NCBI RefSeq assembly: GCF_003073045.1
Contig: NC_037592.1
Location: forward strand, 3,895,924-3,959,923
Direction: 5' to 3'
Source: Pomacea canaliculata
Taxonomy: Eukaryota; Mollusca; Gastropoda; Architaenioglossa; Ampullariidae
Length of the DNA: 64,000 nucleotides
Below, one piece after another: positions 56,201 to 64,000 of this stretch. Below the pieces are notes generated by a model that was not told the origin of the DNA, made no database searches, and saw nothing but the letters and a program-made list of their open reading frames with translations. Numbering within the stretch: the first letter of the stretch is position 1; each line of letters starts with the position of its first letter. The position numbers and the translations under genes were made by a program.

Positions 56201-58660
56201 CATTTGCATGTTTCCTCCCCTTTTGCTTTGCTGTGTGTGCATGCATGCTGACAAGTGTAAAATTTAACCAGATGCCCGCTTGGCATGGCTATTTCTTTAT
56301 ATTCAGCTTAAAGAATTTTTTTTATGGTTGGGCATACCAGGTTAAAAGTGTTCAGAAATCAGAATTTCCATAGCAGACAGAAACTGCAAACGTGTTTATA
56401 AATACTAAAGTTTAATTTAAAGTCAGATGGAATTTAAAGTCAAATGCAAAGTGTTCTCATCTCTGTTCCTTTTATATTTTATGTTTTGATTAAAAATTGT
56501 TCAGAAATTTTTTATTACAAAGCAAGTTTTTCTTACATGCTGAGAAATTAACCCTTTTGTGCTTACATGGTAAGTAATTAAAATTAAAGACAGGAGAGCA
56601 ATCATCGCATGATGTAATATGTGGTAGAGGGAAATTCTAGTGCACTTATACAGGCCTTAGAGTATACCCACTGTTAAAGGAAGACAGACCTACTTTGTGT
56701 ATGTCTGAAGAATTGAAGAATATTTTCTGTCAAACTTTATGTCAGAAAGTAAATGTTAAGCTTGACCTCAGGATCATCCAGTATTAATAACATAGCTTAA
56801 CACTCAAATTTAGAATTATTTTTATTGCTTCAAGTTTAATCGCTTATTCAGAAGATAAAGTGTCAGTATTGTCTATTAAGAAAGTTTTTCATTTAGGGAT
56901 TTATGTTTCATTGATCTTGTCAGAGTTGTACAACTTAGAGAGATAGTATGTGTCCATCAGACATCTAGATTTATGCATGTATGACATTTAGAAATTAACC
57001 TTTTATACCCAAAGTACAGGTGTTATTGTCATGTTTTTCTTCCACAAACAGAGATGAGTAGAAATAGAATGACTCACTCTCGAGGCATGGCCTCACTCTG
57101 AATTTGATAGCAGTTAATGAATATAGTGTAAAGAGTACTAAGCAAACTACTGCAATGCTCATGTTCACTTGACAGCCTGAATGCAAGTTCAGCACACCAT
57201 GAATGGTGACAGTTTAGTCTGTTAATTGTGATCTTCCCTGATCTTGCATCATCAACATTCCCTTTGTTCTCCACCTCTTGTTGCTCGACATAGCATCCTA
57301 GCCATGTCACAGCCAGACATCAACGGGATGCCAGTATCCCACACTCACAGCCAGCTGGCAAGGGAAAAACAGGAACGCACAGAGTTGTTGACACTAAACC
57401 AAGAACTGGCACGCCAGGTGACACAGCGCAGCAAGAAAGCAGCAGGTGTGTGGCTTTTTTCAGCATTTTCTGCCAGATTATTGTGTCTTTTCTCTCCATG
57501 GCATTGCACTTAATATTAGCACATTAGTTTGAAGGCCAAGTTAATTAAAAAAATTTTCTCCTCCACTTAGCAAAGGAGACGCAGCATTGTCCACATTTGG
57601 AAAATGTATTTCCAAAACTTTTCACAACTGAATGCAGACTTGGACTAGATTTTAGCTGGGCTTTTTATGTTGTTCTGTCCTCTGCAAAAAACAGCTTATT
57701 ATAAATCTTCTCCCCTCGTTAGGAAATCTTTGCACACAGACATGCTTAGAAAAAAAAACCCTTGAATGGTCGGAGTTTCGTCTTTGAAGATCATGTATTG
57801 CCCCTTGTTGAGGTAACCAGTATCTTCACTAAATGTGCAGTTAAACTCATGTTACATTGATTTGAAGTGAAATGACCAACTTATGCTCTGTTATGAAAAA
57901 CAGAAAAAAATTGCTTGTTTCTAGATAAGGATAATGCAAATGGTGTCTCATAGTAAAACACAAAAACATGCAGTCTTACATCTAAAACCATTTAAAACAA
58001 TTTATCTATAGCTGAGCAGCTGAATAGAGGAGGGTACAGATGATACAGGCATAGCATAATGTTTGCCTGAACTCTGTAAGACAGATCATCTAGTGCATGT
58101 TCTGGTATGGACCTATTTGACAATTTACTAATCAGAAAAGAAGTCAGGTTCATCTGCTTGACACTCTTAGAACAAATATGCACAGTACTGTTTTAAATGT
58201 TCCTATCATGGACAGACAAACTACAGAAACTGGCATACAAAGGATAAAAGACTTTGTTTACGATGATTTTCTAACAGCGCTTTTGACTTATTCATTGGTC
58301 CAGCTGTTGAATTGAGAGAGGAATATAGTCATTTGTTTAGCATCTCGAGACCTTACAAAGCCTGCTAAAAGGACCCAGCACCCCAGCAACATCTTTGAAA
58401 GAATTTGATGATTTATTTGTCATGTTCTCAAATTGCCATTTTTGCTATACAGATAGTAATATAGTTAACAACATTCATGCCACAGGCAATTAATGCATGC
58501 TTTTTTAAATTTTCAAATGATGTCAGCGGAAAGACGCAAGACCTGGTCTGGAGGACAGCTAGCAGATATAAAAAAGCAGTATGAAGCAGAGCTGACTGCC
58601 AATCCTGATCAATTTGTCCCTAAAAGTAGAATCAGCCGACAAGCCAATGTTATTCTCTGA
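26159..58660 (+). CDS. PLEKHA7: PLEKHA5/6/7-family adaptor (WW-WW-PH, coiled coil), whole gene
   Basis: Twenty-nine coding exons give about 1,900 residues: WW1 (about 10-41), WW2 (about 55-86), PH (about 137-234), a Ser/Gln/Pro-rich linker to about 970 with ten 10-residue repeats (759-858), coiled coils (about 975-1330), further disordered segments and a conserved charged C-terminus. WW-WW-PH plus the LVLLLIQLRR block is diagnostic of PLEKHA5/6/7. The symbol stands for the family; an invertebrate gene is probably ancestral to the vertebrate paralogues. Vertebrate PLEKHA7 sits at adherens junctions with p120-catenin, its WW pair binds PDZD11, and PH domains of this group bind phosphoinositides; the same role here is inference. 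The ATG at 26159 has A at -3 and G at +4. All introns are GT-AG except intron 8 (GC-AG). Exons 16 and 23 hold unresolved frame conflicts. Intron 2 is 13.1 kb. Confidence 0.93.
26353..26429 (+). CDS. PLEKHA-like exon 2: second half of WW1
   Basis: Acceptor TCGTCCCCAG. Encodes SERQRATSWLHPVTGRP, holding the second conserved Trp (TSWLHP) of WW1, then VQTGHQVAP. The donor is CAG/GTAAGT, phase 1. The intron-split WW layout matches the vertebrate family. Confidence 0.93.
28884..28918. repeat. 8-bp microsatellite (GTGTACGT)n
   Basis: About four perfect units of an alternating purine-pyrimidine octamer, which is also a potential Z-DNA former. Confidence 0.85.
30208..30382. mobile_element. TIR element (MITE), 175 bp, 5-bp target duplication
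   Basis: The left end CAGGGCTTCTGCTAAGGC is matched by GCGTAAGCAGAAGCCCTG at the right (16 of 18 complementary). The flanking duplication is ATTCT, 5 bp, at 30203-30207 and 30383-30387. CAGGG ends are hAT-like, and a 5-bp duplication suggests the hAT5 group. The interior contains repeated GGGGTCCC/GGGACCCC palindromes able to fold. Non-coding. Confidence 0.85.
33190..33650 (+). pseudogene. LINE reverse-transcriptase fragment (frameshifted)
   Basis: The frame from 33215 contains MDDVPAELTKAG, TLCREIWTT, WPQEWTQ and CQNFRTARLI. These correspond to the fingers and early palm of non-LTR reverse transcriptases (D-x-IPAEL, W-P-x-W, QNYRTISL motifs). The frame then breaks and resumes at 33406 with VVQNRLTP and LAEEEAGFQAGR, followed by a further shift in the last 150 bp. 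At least two frame changes mark it as dead. It covers an earlier part of the enzyme than the fragment at 8970. Confidence 0.85.
37384..37455 (+). promoter_or_regulatory. possible alternative first exon and promoter in intron 2
   Basis: A CpG-rich island in AT-rich intron holds a CRE-like TAACGTCA (37413-37420). It is followed by an ATG at 37439 with five codons (MSKGG) and a clean donor GGCAG/GTGAGA after 37455. The exon would end in phase 2. That is incompatible with exon 3 but compatible with exons 4, 5 or 6, so a transcript from here would skip both WW halves or WW2. Speculative. Confidence 0.2.
37735..37925 (+). mobile_element. tRNA-derived SINE (degenerate)
   Basis: The B-box-like TTGATTCAAATCTGG is followed by TCTGGACAC, a body with GTGCAGAATCACC and a shared tail region. 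This is the same order as in the element at 24973, but more worn. The A box is weak. Confidence 0.42.
39526..39583 (+). CDS. PLEKHA-like exon 3: first half of WW2
   Basis: Acceptor CTTCCACTTTTTCAG. Encodes LPKGWELDYTPEGVAYFI, strand 1-2 of WW2 with the first Trp in KGWE. The donor is GA/GTAAGC, phase 2. Confidence 0.94.
40539..40619 (+). CDS. PLEKHA-like exon 4: second half of WW2
   Basis: Encodes DHNNQQTTFSHPVTGKPLSE then DNIPPPP. The second WW Trp is replaced (TTFSHP), as in vertebrate members from memory. The donor is AAG/GTAGGT, phase 2. Confidence 0.94.
40860..40919 (+). CDS. PLEKHA-like exon 5: linker
   Basis: Encodes SSPPLSPVDDIDFRRGTAKQ, a proline-rich linker between WW2 and PH. It is 60 nt and phase 2 on both sides, so skipping would keep the frame. 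Confidence 0.9.
41046..41118 (+). CDS. PLEKHA-like exon 6: PH domain start
   Basis: Encodes RSLKAPTAKRNPVSRVMRSG then FLYRL, a basic stretch leading into strand 1 of the PH domain. The donor is CTG/GTAAGT, phase 0. Confidence 0.93.
41500..41575 (+). CDS. PLEKHA-like exon 7: PH strands 1-3
   Basis: Encodes ESGGLSKTWKRRWCVVADFA then LFVYK, the WKxRW-V core of a PH domain. The only acceptor giving a continuous frame is GTTGAAG/GAAAGT, with a poor pyrimidine tract; an upstream AG at 41484 would start with TGA in the required frame. Alignment to the family (GWLxKxDSxG) supports this start. Confidence 0.85.
41964..42064 (+). CDS. PLEKHA-like exon 8: PH middle
   Basis: Encodes GDDEKASLGSILLPSYRINP then CTIEDRIQKEFAFK, with the LGSI-LPSYxI motif of this PH group. 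The exon ends CAAG with a GC donor (GCATGT). Using the nearby GT instead shifts the frame into an immediate stop in exon 9. Confidence 0.9.
42309..42418 (+). CDS. PLEKHA-like exon 9: PH C-terminal helix
   Basis: Encodes LEHENTKTVYFHTDTQSDLN then GWISSLQQAAMM, with the invariant PH helix Trp (GWI). The donor is GG/GTTAGT, phase 2. Confidence 0.92.
43561..45064 (+). CDS. PLEKHA-like exon 10: large disordered linker
   Basis: A 1.5-kb exon giving about 501 residues rich in Ser, Pro, Asn, Gln, Arg and Asp. It has internal near-repeats (DPHGSLHSLPPEMHRT and DPQGSLRSLPGDVYRT) and a proline-rich SPPPRRPPYP site that could bind SH3 or WW partners. The end (MQQIPFFQYPTPP) looks more conserved. Reading past the donor adds VSGKKVFR and a stop, so intron retention would give a truncated WW-WW-PH protein. 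Confidence 0.94.
45479..46172 (+). CDS. PLEKHA-like exon 11: repeat-bearing disordered exon
   Basis: Starts LQRPDENREADPAKRL and runs into ten tandem 10-residue units of type QYSDSQKRLS, then Ser/Gln/Asp-rich sequence with two copies of S-Q-(R/K)-S-S-T-D-Q. The donor is GATA/GTAAGT, phase 1. The strong Ser and Lys/Arg content suggests phosphorylation sites, but that is inference. Confidence 0.94.
45530..45829 (+). repeat. coding minisatellite, 10 units of 30 bp
   Basis: In-frame units CAGTACAGTGACTCCCAGAA plus GCGCCTGTCC encode Q-(Y/S)-(S/N)-D-S-Q-K-R-L-S. The first three units are diverged. The central units are near identical, including three consecutive QSNDSQKRLS. Confidence 0.97.
46683..46747 (+). 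CDS. PLEKHA-like exon 12
   Basis: Encodes QMKRQIQTVKEEPDMPDSEV L, the beginning of the helical part. VKEEP resembles a SUMO-acceptor motif (hydrophobic-K-x-E). The donor is CTG/GTGAGT, phase 0. Confidence 0.9.
46911..46991 (+). CDS. PLEKHA-like exon 13
   Basis: Encodes ETKLKKNKLNGVRLRMSISA then GDLIGKT, a basic stretch preceding the conserved helical block. At 81 nt in phase 0 it could be skipped without loss of frame. Confidence 0.92.
47125..47249 (+). CDS. PLEKHA-like exon 14: conserved coiled coil
   Basis: Starts HDELVLLLIQLRRNQAALEK, the most recognisable coiled-coil signature of PLEKHA5/6/7 (ELxLLLIxLRRxQA). It continues ARDFYREQLNKSRSMEREYR. The donor is ACA/GTAAGT, phase 2. Confidence 0.95.
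47565..47661 (+). CDS. PLEKHA-like exon 15: coiled coil
   Basis: Encodes QRNDSLGQMDRSLEEGHQSF then VDTRTHLDEVEKK. The acceptor is TTACTTAG and the donor AAG/GTGATT, phase 0. Confidence 0.92.
48220..48319 (+). CDS. PLEKHA-like exon 16 (frame conflict, 3' end uncertain)
   Basis: In the frame set by exon 15 it reads LEVYRPIISLVDNMVTMGSL then YGGQPHAGHSI and TAG at 48313. The family has a similar E-P-I-I-x-x-V block here, so the first half is in the correct frame. Exon 17 needs phase 0. The options are a weak in-phase donor ATG/GTTACT after 48261, or a one-base excess in this sequence, with the +1 frame (SMVDNLMLATQYRK) running to a donor AAG/GTCTCT after 48319. A true truncating isoform is also possible. 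Confidence 0.6.
48691..48825 (+). CDS. PLEKHA-like exon 17
   Basis: Acceptor CTCTGTCACAG. Encodes HLLRPDQYQPPRKMLEFSRK then YQEERVVASIENDIRQLTAT and EVDLE, the lead into a second coiled coil. 135 nt, phase 0, donor GAA/GTAAGT. Confidence 0.93.
49211..49291 (+). CDS. PLEKHA-like exon 18
   Basis: Encodes EKIERLNELDRLLQEQSFKV then SSFREDK, a heptad-rich coil. 81 nt, phase 0, donor AAG/GTCAGT. Confidence 0.93.
49660..49862 (+). mobile_element. tRNA-derived SINE in intron 18
   Basis: The head has an A-box-like TGAGCAGTTAAAGCAATGGC and ATCCAAACTG, where tRNA-headed SINEs carry the anticodon arm. A B-box-like CATGGCTTAATACC follows. The body contains AAACTTCCCCTTAATTGACC and CAGCTGTTGGGAATGGGTAC, which also occurs after both tRNA-Phe genes. 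Confidence 0.65.
49927..50076 (+). CDS. PLEKHA-like exon 19: coiled coil
   Basis: Encodes ELLEKALAGILRQKKDFQNS, then PQEQRHLTQQLNSVEKELSR and VTQELAEASK, clear heptads. 150 nt, phase 0, donor AAG/GTGGGT. Confidence 0.94.
50348..50455 (+). CDS. PLEKHA-like exon 20: coiled coil
   Basis: Encodes ALEETTAENNKIEHEVALLR then TKVHGELKRSKSAPSL. The basic RSKSAPSL ending resembles a 14-3-3 or kinase site (R-x-x-S). 108 nt, phase 0, donor CTG/GTATGT. Confidence 0.94.
50958..51114 (+). CDS. PLEKHA-like exon 21: coiled coil end
   Basis: Encodes ASENANTKVKMERELARVQN then MLQGLSQQGEKLSQAMSTIR and RTSSGTQLAAAF. The donor is TTCG/GTTGGT, phase 1. Confidence 0.92.
51320..51525 (+). CDS. PLEKHA-like exon 22: acidic then proline-rich
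   Basis: Encodes ERDEEEQAKKRGTYFETDVD, then a segment rich in Pro, Ser and Ala (ASPLSPASPQLPYSPPEPD) and PRPIISHGRQD. The donor is GAT/GTGAGC, phase 0. Confidence 0.92.
51819..51914 (+). CDS. PLEKHA-like exon 23 (frame conflict)
   Basis: The frame from exon 22 gives GTLDLSSSFSNADNAGWNG and then loses coding character. Exon 24 requires the frame that reads EWDIGDADDNTKRFYG up to the donor, but that frame has a TAA at about 51857. Both halves look coding, in frames that differ by one missing base near 51865. Read literally, the exon 22 frame continues into exon 24 and stops at TGA 52449. Confidence 0.7.
52365..52525 (+). CDS. PLEKHA-like exon 24
   Basis: In the working frame it encodes LLPREKPRGLTVRDVKRQSE, then QRREREKMKRGPDDDQERDL and QEVALKVSSTDSE. 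The charged REKPRGLTVRDVKR stretch looks conserved. The donor is GAG/GTATTT, phase 0 in this frame. Confidence 0.88.
52915..53619 (+). CDS. PLEKHA-like exon 25: large disordered exon
   Basis: 235 codons with no stop. Begins MSTIIHARYPSYTSSQSSLD and is rich in Ser, Gly and Asn, with several RSSSLP or RRSSL-type kinase-like sites. It has no domain. Phase 0 on both sides, 705 nt, so skipping keeps the frame. The donor is AAG/GTGGGT. Confidence 0.94.
54107..54196 (+). CDS. PLEKHA-like exon 26
   Basis: Encodes IDNVPDIVKSSQTQMDKLDQ then IDQSLIEREI, a short helix. 90 nt, phase 0. The acceptor GTTAACATTAG is modest and the donor ATT/GTGAGT good. Confidence 0.9.
55024..55157 (+). CDS. PLEKHA-like exon 27: conserved C-terminal block
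   Basis: Encodes LYKPQKVEIPERYDPEADAE then ELTEEEKVERQEKAERIKRM and LAHQ. The IPERY-x-EE-L-EE-x-R-x-KAE-I-L pattern matches the C-terminal block of vertebrate PLEKHA5/6/7. The donor is AAAG/GTATAC, phase 2. Confidence 0.94.
55693..55742. repeat. 27-bp direct repeat in intron 27
   Basis: GCAGAGAGTTGCACTCACGT followed by TGA occurs at 55693 and again at 55720. The pair is bracketed by ATTACAT on the left and ATGTAAT on the right, an inverted match. Confidence 0.7.
57294..57445 (+). CDS. PLEKHA-like exon 28
   Basis: Encodes SILAMSQPDINGMPVSHTHS then QLAREKQERTELLTLNQELA and RQVTQRSKKAA, a helix with heptads. The donor is CAG/GTGTGT, phase 1. Confidence 0.92.
58527..58660 (+). CDS. PLEKHA-like exon 29: C-terminus and stop
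   Basis: Encodes AERRKTWSGGQLADIKKQYE then AELTANPDQFVPKSRISRQA and NVIL, ending at TGA (58658-58660). The last residues (V-I-L) fit a class II PDZ-binding ligand. Confidence 0.95.
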
Positions 58661-58964
58661 AAGACAAAGCAAACAGAGATGTCTGTGAAATGAGAGCAGT
58701 TTCACCAGTCTGGCCAGTATCACCATTCCTGCTGTTTTAGGAGACATTCGGCAGTTCTCAAATACTGCCAGAATGGAGGGAGGGGGAGAGAGAGAGAAGT
58801 GTGCTTGTATAAGCACTTGTGTTTGTGTGTGTGCACATGCATGTGTGTGTGCGGTGTAAATGTTCACTGTGGAGAAAAATGGATTCACTTGTGACATCAG
58901 ATCTTATTTTTGTGCTGTTGGTGAGGTTCATGCAACGAACTGTCCTTAAATTTGCATTAATTTG

Positions 58965-58988
58965 CTGCTGCTGCTGCTGCTGCTGCTG
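58965..58988 (+). repeat. (CTG)8 trinucleotide repeat in the 3' UTR
   Basis: Eight perfect CTG units about 305 bp after the stop codon. Confidence 0.95.
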
Positions 58989-59958
58989 ATGTTGTAGTAT
59001 ACAGTATCTTAAAATGTCATGCTGTTTTAGAGTATTTAGCTGTTTTGTGTAGCTTTGTTTTTGGGGGGTAGCCTAAGCTATATAGTTTAGATTGTTAACA
59101 TTTTTACACACACATATGCATTCATGCACTTGACTTGCATACACACTTATGTGCACACACACACATGCACATAATCAGAGAAAGACAGAGACACCTACAT
59201 ACAGGTTTGCTGTTATTTTCTTTAGATGCCTGTGAGTAAAAGTAACTGTGCTAGCATATTCTGAAGTTTATTCTTGATATGCATATTATTAACTGTTCAT
59301 TCCATTGTTTTTTTTTTTTTTTTAAACATTCATATCATTTGCATTGCGCTCATACAGTCATGTTGCTGTTTGGTTGTGACAAACCAGTTCTTGCCCAATA
59401 CAGTATTTTGTAGTCTAAAGACAAAATTGAGGTGTAACACTTGAATCGTTAGCAAAAGATCAGCAATTTTTTAAGCCAACATGAATTTTGATTTTATTTT
59501 TTGTTTTAAACTTCTTACTTGCTTCTGGTGTAATATTTATCTACGTATTTGTATACCTCACTCAGAAGTTTTTGTCAGATTGTTTGATCAAAAGCCTGAT
59601 CAAGTAGTTGCTTAGTTTGGTGAATTAAGTGACCGGAATGTCAGGATGGTCACACTTTATGGTGAACTTGCAGTGATATATTCAGAACCCTTTGAAGATA
59701 CTGCTGAAATTTTTTTTTCACTTTGTGACCTAAACTTTTTTTTCCCTTGGAAGGATTTAGCCATGAAAATAATCTTTCCCCAAGTTTGATCAGATGTGTT
59801 GAAAGGGAGATCATGGCTTGCTCATAATCACAGAAAGTGATTGCACTGATGGTATTGGACAATTTTATAAGTGGCTCTTTAATCATAGACTTTGTACCTA
59901 TTGTTGCTATTTTGCTTTAAGAACATGTATGCTTTTCATGTCTATAGCCACAAACCAA

Positions 59959-59964
59959 AATAAA
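59959..59964 (+). terminator. candidate poly(A) signal AATAAA, proximal
   Basis: First canonical hexamer after the stop (about 1.3 kb downstream), in CCAAAATAAAATACAG. T/GT-rich sequence follows. Use not demonstrated. Confidence 0.45.
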
Positions 59965-62900
59965 ATACAGTTTTGTATGTTTCTTAAAATAAGTGCTCTT
60001 TAAAATCAGAATTTATCTGCTTGTAATGTATATATGTTACATATTGTAGAGTGCAAACATATCTTTGTACAAATGCACATTACAATGAAACAATATACAT
60101 ACATACCAGGGTGCAAGGGGGGAAACAACGAATCTTGTTGATACCACATTTCTGCAATACTCTTATTTATAAATTATTCTGTAATTTACAATTTTTTCAC
60201 TGCAAAAAGATCTTGTAACTTTACACCGATCAAACCTTGAGGATATGAAGCTACTTTTTAAAATGTATCTTCATTCTCCTTTAGTTGTGTTATGGATATA
60301 TATATATCCCAGAGAGCTGAAGGGAAAGATGTTGTTGGTGCACCTTCTGTCTCTTACTATTTTGAGTCTGTATCAACCTTTTATTTTCAGTAATTTTCAT
60401 ACAAGGAGGGTATTTTTTAAAGTTATTATCTGATTCACTTTGTGAGTTTAATGCATAATTCCTTAAACTGTTTGCATTAATTTATATGCCAAGAAATTCA
60501 CATGGTCTTTGCAGCTGTCTGCTTGTGCTGATAAAAGGTTTGGTGATTTCTACAAAATATGCTCTTAAAAGTATCATTTTTGAAACATCTAAACATTAAT
60601 GGTTATGTTTAAAAAATAAAAGTGTTTTAATTCTTCCAGGAGACAATGAATATATAGAAAATATCCATAAAATATAATTTGAGGAATATCGTATAACAAA
60701 CAGGAAAATAGTTGTTACAAGAACATTTGACAAAAAGATATGTTTACTAAACTGCATGAAACATGCCTTCATGGAACAGAAAAAAAAGTTAGTACAAAAG
60801 ACTGGTTGTGAGCATGCAGATTGTTTGAATCACAAGTCATCAGTAACTCTGCTGAGTAAAAGACAATATTTTGTTACTGGACTGGACCTTGATGCCATTT
60901 TTGTAGAACTTCACCTGTGAAGATCATTTTTCACTTTGAAGCTGTGTGTGTGATTGCAAGTATTTTTAATTATACGTTCATCATATTCTGATGATTGTTT
61001 TATGACAGGTCCCATTGTAATTTTTATGTACTCTAACAAGTTTAGTTCAAATGAACATAAACTGTAGCACATTTATGTCTCCTGTTAAAGATCTAGCATG
61101 ATAAAAAGTCTTTTTTAAATCACTGGATTGAGCTGAGTGCAGGGTGAGATTTTCCCCAAATGTGGATGAGTCGCTACCCCTGTTCTTGAGACATACATCT
61201 ACAAATATAACCATGCACAGAATGAAGTCCAACTTGTGACATCACTATTATCCAGAAATATGCCTAATATATAGTACCAGCTCTGATTGGCTGACATCAT
61301 AACAACATACATCTAACTAAATATAGATTTCCCGTTTGTAAGATCTGACTTTTATAATAATTAAAGCAAAAAAGGAGGATGCTAACCATTTATAATTGAG
61401 GTAGGGGTTTGTAGGATAAGTATGTGTATGTGTGTGCGCAGGCATGCATGTGCCTGAGAGGAGTACTAGAATGTAGAGTCAAAATTTCTGTAAGATAAAA
61501 GCAGTTTAAAGATTACTTTATGCGGAAAGAGCAGTTAAATCAATTTAGTGCATTAAAATGAATAACCTGTCCATGTGTTGCAACTATGCAAATATAAAAA
61601 TTATGTATATGTGTGCAAAGCTTAAAAATATTTACTTGCAGGATGCCAAGAATCAAAGGAGTTTAATGACCTAATTTGTGAGCTCTATTTTCCCACCGAA
61701 TTATTTTGTCATCATCAAAAGTGTGTTGACAAACCTCTTTTGGCTTTTCTGCCACAGGTTGGTCTATATTTACATCAGACTGCAGTTTGCTGTCCTAATT
61801 TTCTATTCAACATGTCTTCCTGTCAGAATTCTGAATTTATATCTCAAGGTCAGGGCCAGTATTCTTGTGGAACATGCCCTTGTTGATTGTAAAATTATTA
61901 TATTGTGATGAATTACAAACATGCAATCAAAATTATTAAAAATTGGAAATGCATGAAATATTGTCATGTTTATGTATGATGGGACTAATTTATAGTATCA
62001 TGCACAAACAAAAAGTACAAAAATTTTATTAAATTTTTTTTTTTGTTAGAGGAATGCTCTACTTTTTGGTTGTTTTAAGCTGTTTGTTTGAATTTAAAAA
62101 AAATATTGTGCAGTTGAATTTTGTGTATTAAAATTAAATATTAAAATTTTTACAGTCCTTTAGCAGAGTCTGGACACCTCTCTGCCAAATCTGTAAAGGC
62201 CAATTCTAAACTATTTTCCTGTAAATAAACTTTATTTAAAACATATTACCTCAGCACCAGCATTGCAGAGCTACACCATATCCTTTACAAAATTTAAAGG
62301 AATTATCATAGACATGTCTTGCAACAATCTTTGACAACTTTTGAAAGCTTGAGGTGTTTTTAATGAAATATTGTCATACTCAGTTTAGCCAATGTTCAAA
62401 TGTTCAATTTCCCTACCACCACATCCATTGAATAACTTCAGATTGTTGCACCAGTTGACTGAAACTGTTACAATTTCTTAGGATAAAAACAGACATGGTT
62501 TCAAAAATTAGTAACCACAATAGATGAGGGGGAAAAAATAGACAAACCATCTACAGAATGATGTGTGCATTTTGTAGAAATTATTAGAGAATATTCCGGC
62601 CTTCTGTATCTTTCACAACTGCAACTTTTCTTGCTCATGACAGAGAGGCATCAATGAATGAAAAGCTGAGCAGTTGTGCATGAACAATTTCTTTTTCTGG
62701 ATGTTTTTATCCTGCTGATGTTCAGAGCACATTTGTACTATTCTTTCCATTGAATACTTTGTGTACAGTGTGCTTGCAAACAAGCATGCAGAATATGAAA
62801 AACATATTTTGTGAAGGTGCCTGTTAGACTGTTTAGAATGTCACTTGAAGTGTTGAAAATTACCCCAGAATGATTGCCTTTAAGTACATGCAAACAGATT

Positions 62901-63079
62901 GCAGAAATGCAGTCAGATGTTGTGTAGGAATGTTGAAAGGATCAGTTGCTGTGATCAAAAGGTTATCAACAGATGCATACTCTTAACAGTTTGTTGACCC
63001 ACAGATTGTTTTGTTGGCATATGATGAGCATAATGTACTTGTACATATGGATATGAGGGTGTATATATTTTTGACTTTT

Positions 63080-63085
63080 AATAAA
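63080..63085 (+). terminator. candidate poly(A) signal AATAAA, distal
   Basis: Canonical hexamer in TTTTAATAAAGAGAG, about 4.4 kb after the stop. Confidence 0.35.
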
Positions 63086-63100
63086 GAGAGTATTATAATG

Positions 63101-64000
63101 GTTCTATACATTTAGCTCTTCATCAGCTTAAATTTACTTCTTTCATTTGTCTTGTTTTTATGCACACACGCACACAACCCATCTTTCAATTACCCACTCA
63201 CACAAAAAGCCAAAAAAAGATTGTATGGAGTGGTGTGGCATGCATGGGGGAAGGGGGTTAGGATGCATGATTTCAATTTCCGTCACTCTTCAGATAGCCT
63301 GAATAACAACAACTGATTTCAGAAGCCAAAATGCATATTTAATAGTTACAGGCAGATGAAAAATGAGTACAGCTTGATCACAAGGAAATGAATAAATGAC
63401 ACTGGACAGGATCCTATATGTACTGTATCCGTCTTGAGCAAGTCAACTCATCCCAAGCCACACTGCCATTTGATCCATTTTGAGCACAGAAGTAGGGCTT
63501 TTACTGGCTGACTACTTATGACTTCTAGTCAGAATTATGAGCTTTGTCAGTGTATGTAAGCTCTTGCTATAAATTTCCACAGCAAGTTACAGTGACAGCA
63601 TGCTTTGTACTTCACATCTTTGACATTTAAGTTTGGGGATCAAATCTGTCTACCTGTTGGTAATCTCATGTTAAAGTTTAACCCAGTGCTCTCCACAACA
63701 AAAATACTCCAACTTTTTGATAGCATTAAACCTCACAAATCCTTGCATATTGCTATTCTAAACTGTAAAATTATTTGTATATGGTTTGTTCTGTTATGAG
63801 ACAAGCTACATTATTGAAGGTTACAATTTACGTTTACCATGACATTCATTCATCCCTTGATTGGTACCAGTCGTATCAACAGACACAAATGACAAGGCTC
63901 GCCATTCAGACATGTCTTGAGTGATGGTGAGCAAGTCCTGCATGGGATGACCAGTCTACTCCTTTACATTGGTAAGTCAGGGGTTAAGGTCTTGACACTG
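63101..64000. other. intergenic, nothing recognised
   Basis: Short open frames only. Some stretches (about 63400-63560) look repeat-like, but I cannot name them. Confidence 0.35.

Larger units (their letters stand above)
58661..63100 (+). other. probable long 3' UTR of the PLEKHA-like gene
   Basis: No coding exon follows the stop. Candidate poly(A) signals AATAAA are at 59959-59964 and 63080-63085, and others such as GTAAATAAAC occur near 62222. Contains (CTG)8 at 58965-58988, GT/CA microsatellites near 58820-58850 and 59105-59170, and poly-T at about 59305-59323. The real 3' end is not known. Confidence 0.5.

Overview
The window looks like nuclear DNA of an invertebrate animal: AT-rich non-coding sequence, many small GT-AG exons, intact tRNA genes with internal pol III boxes, relics of non-LTR retrotransposons, tRNA-derived SINEs and hAT-type MITEs. 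A mollusc, perhaps a gastropod, fits the repeat content, but this is inference.

The main feature is one complete multi-exon gene on the + strand, start codon at 26159 and stop at 58660. I resolve 29 coding exons, giving about 1,900 residues: two N-terminal WW domains, a PH domain, a long Ser/Gln/Pro-rich region with a 10-residue tandem repeat, a coiled-coil block opening with HDELVLLLIQLRR, and a conserved charged C-terminus. This order identifies a PLEKHA5/6/7-family protein, an epithelial adherens-junction scaffold family in vertebrates. Intron 2 is 13.1 kb. Two coding exons (16 and 23) carry frame conflicts that the sequence as given cannot resolve by normal splicing, and one intron needs a GC donor. 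A long 3' untranslated region probably follows, up to about 59.98 or 63.1 kb.

Left of this gene, 1-26 kb is mostly non-coding. On the - strand, 733-1800 is a 355-residue serine-rich ORF with a good start context and no recognised family. At 8.6-10.2 kb, two short exon-like ORFs each encode a signal-anchor segment ending in Leu-His-Gln directly before a splice donor; the second splices in frame to a Cys-containing ORF at 10038. This may be an undescribed small membrane or secreted protein gene. At 19.0-22.4 kb lies an imperfect tandem duplication, each copy holding a perfect tRNA-Phe(GAA) gene followed by a SINE-body-like segment.

Mobile elements: three short TIR elements with target-site duplications (6569-6835, 25450-25558, 30208-30382), two degenerate LINE reverse-transcriptase fragments (about 8970 and 33200) and at least three tRNA-derived SINE candidates (24973, 37735, 49660). 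All identifications are by eye, from motifs and memory of the families; no database search was run.
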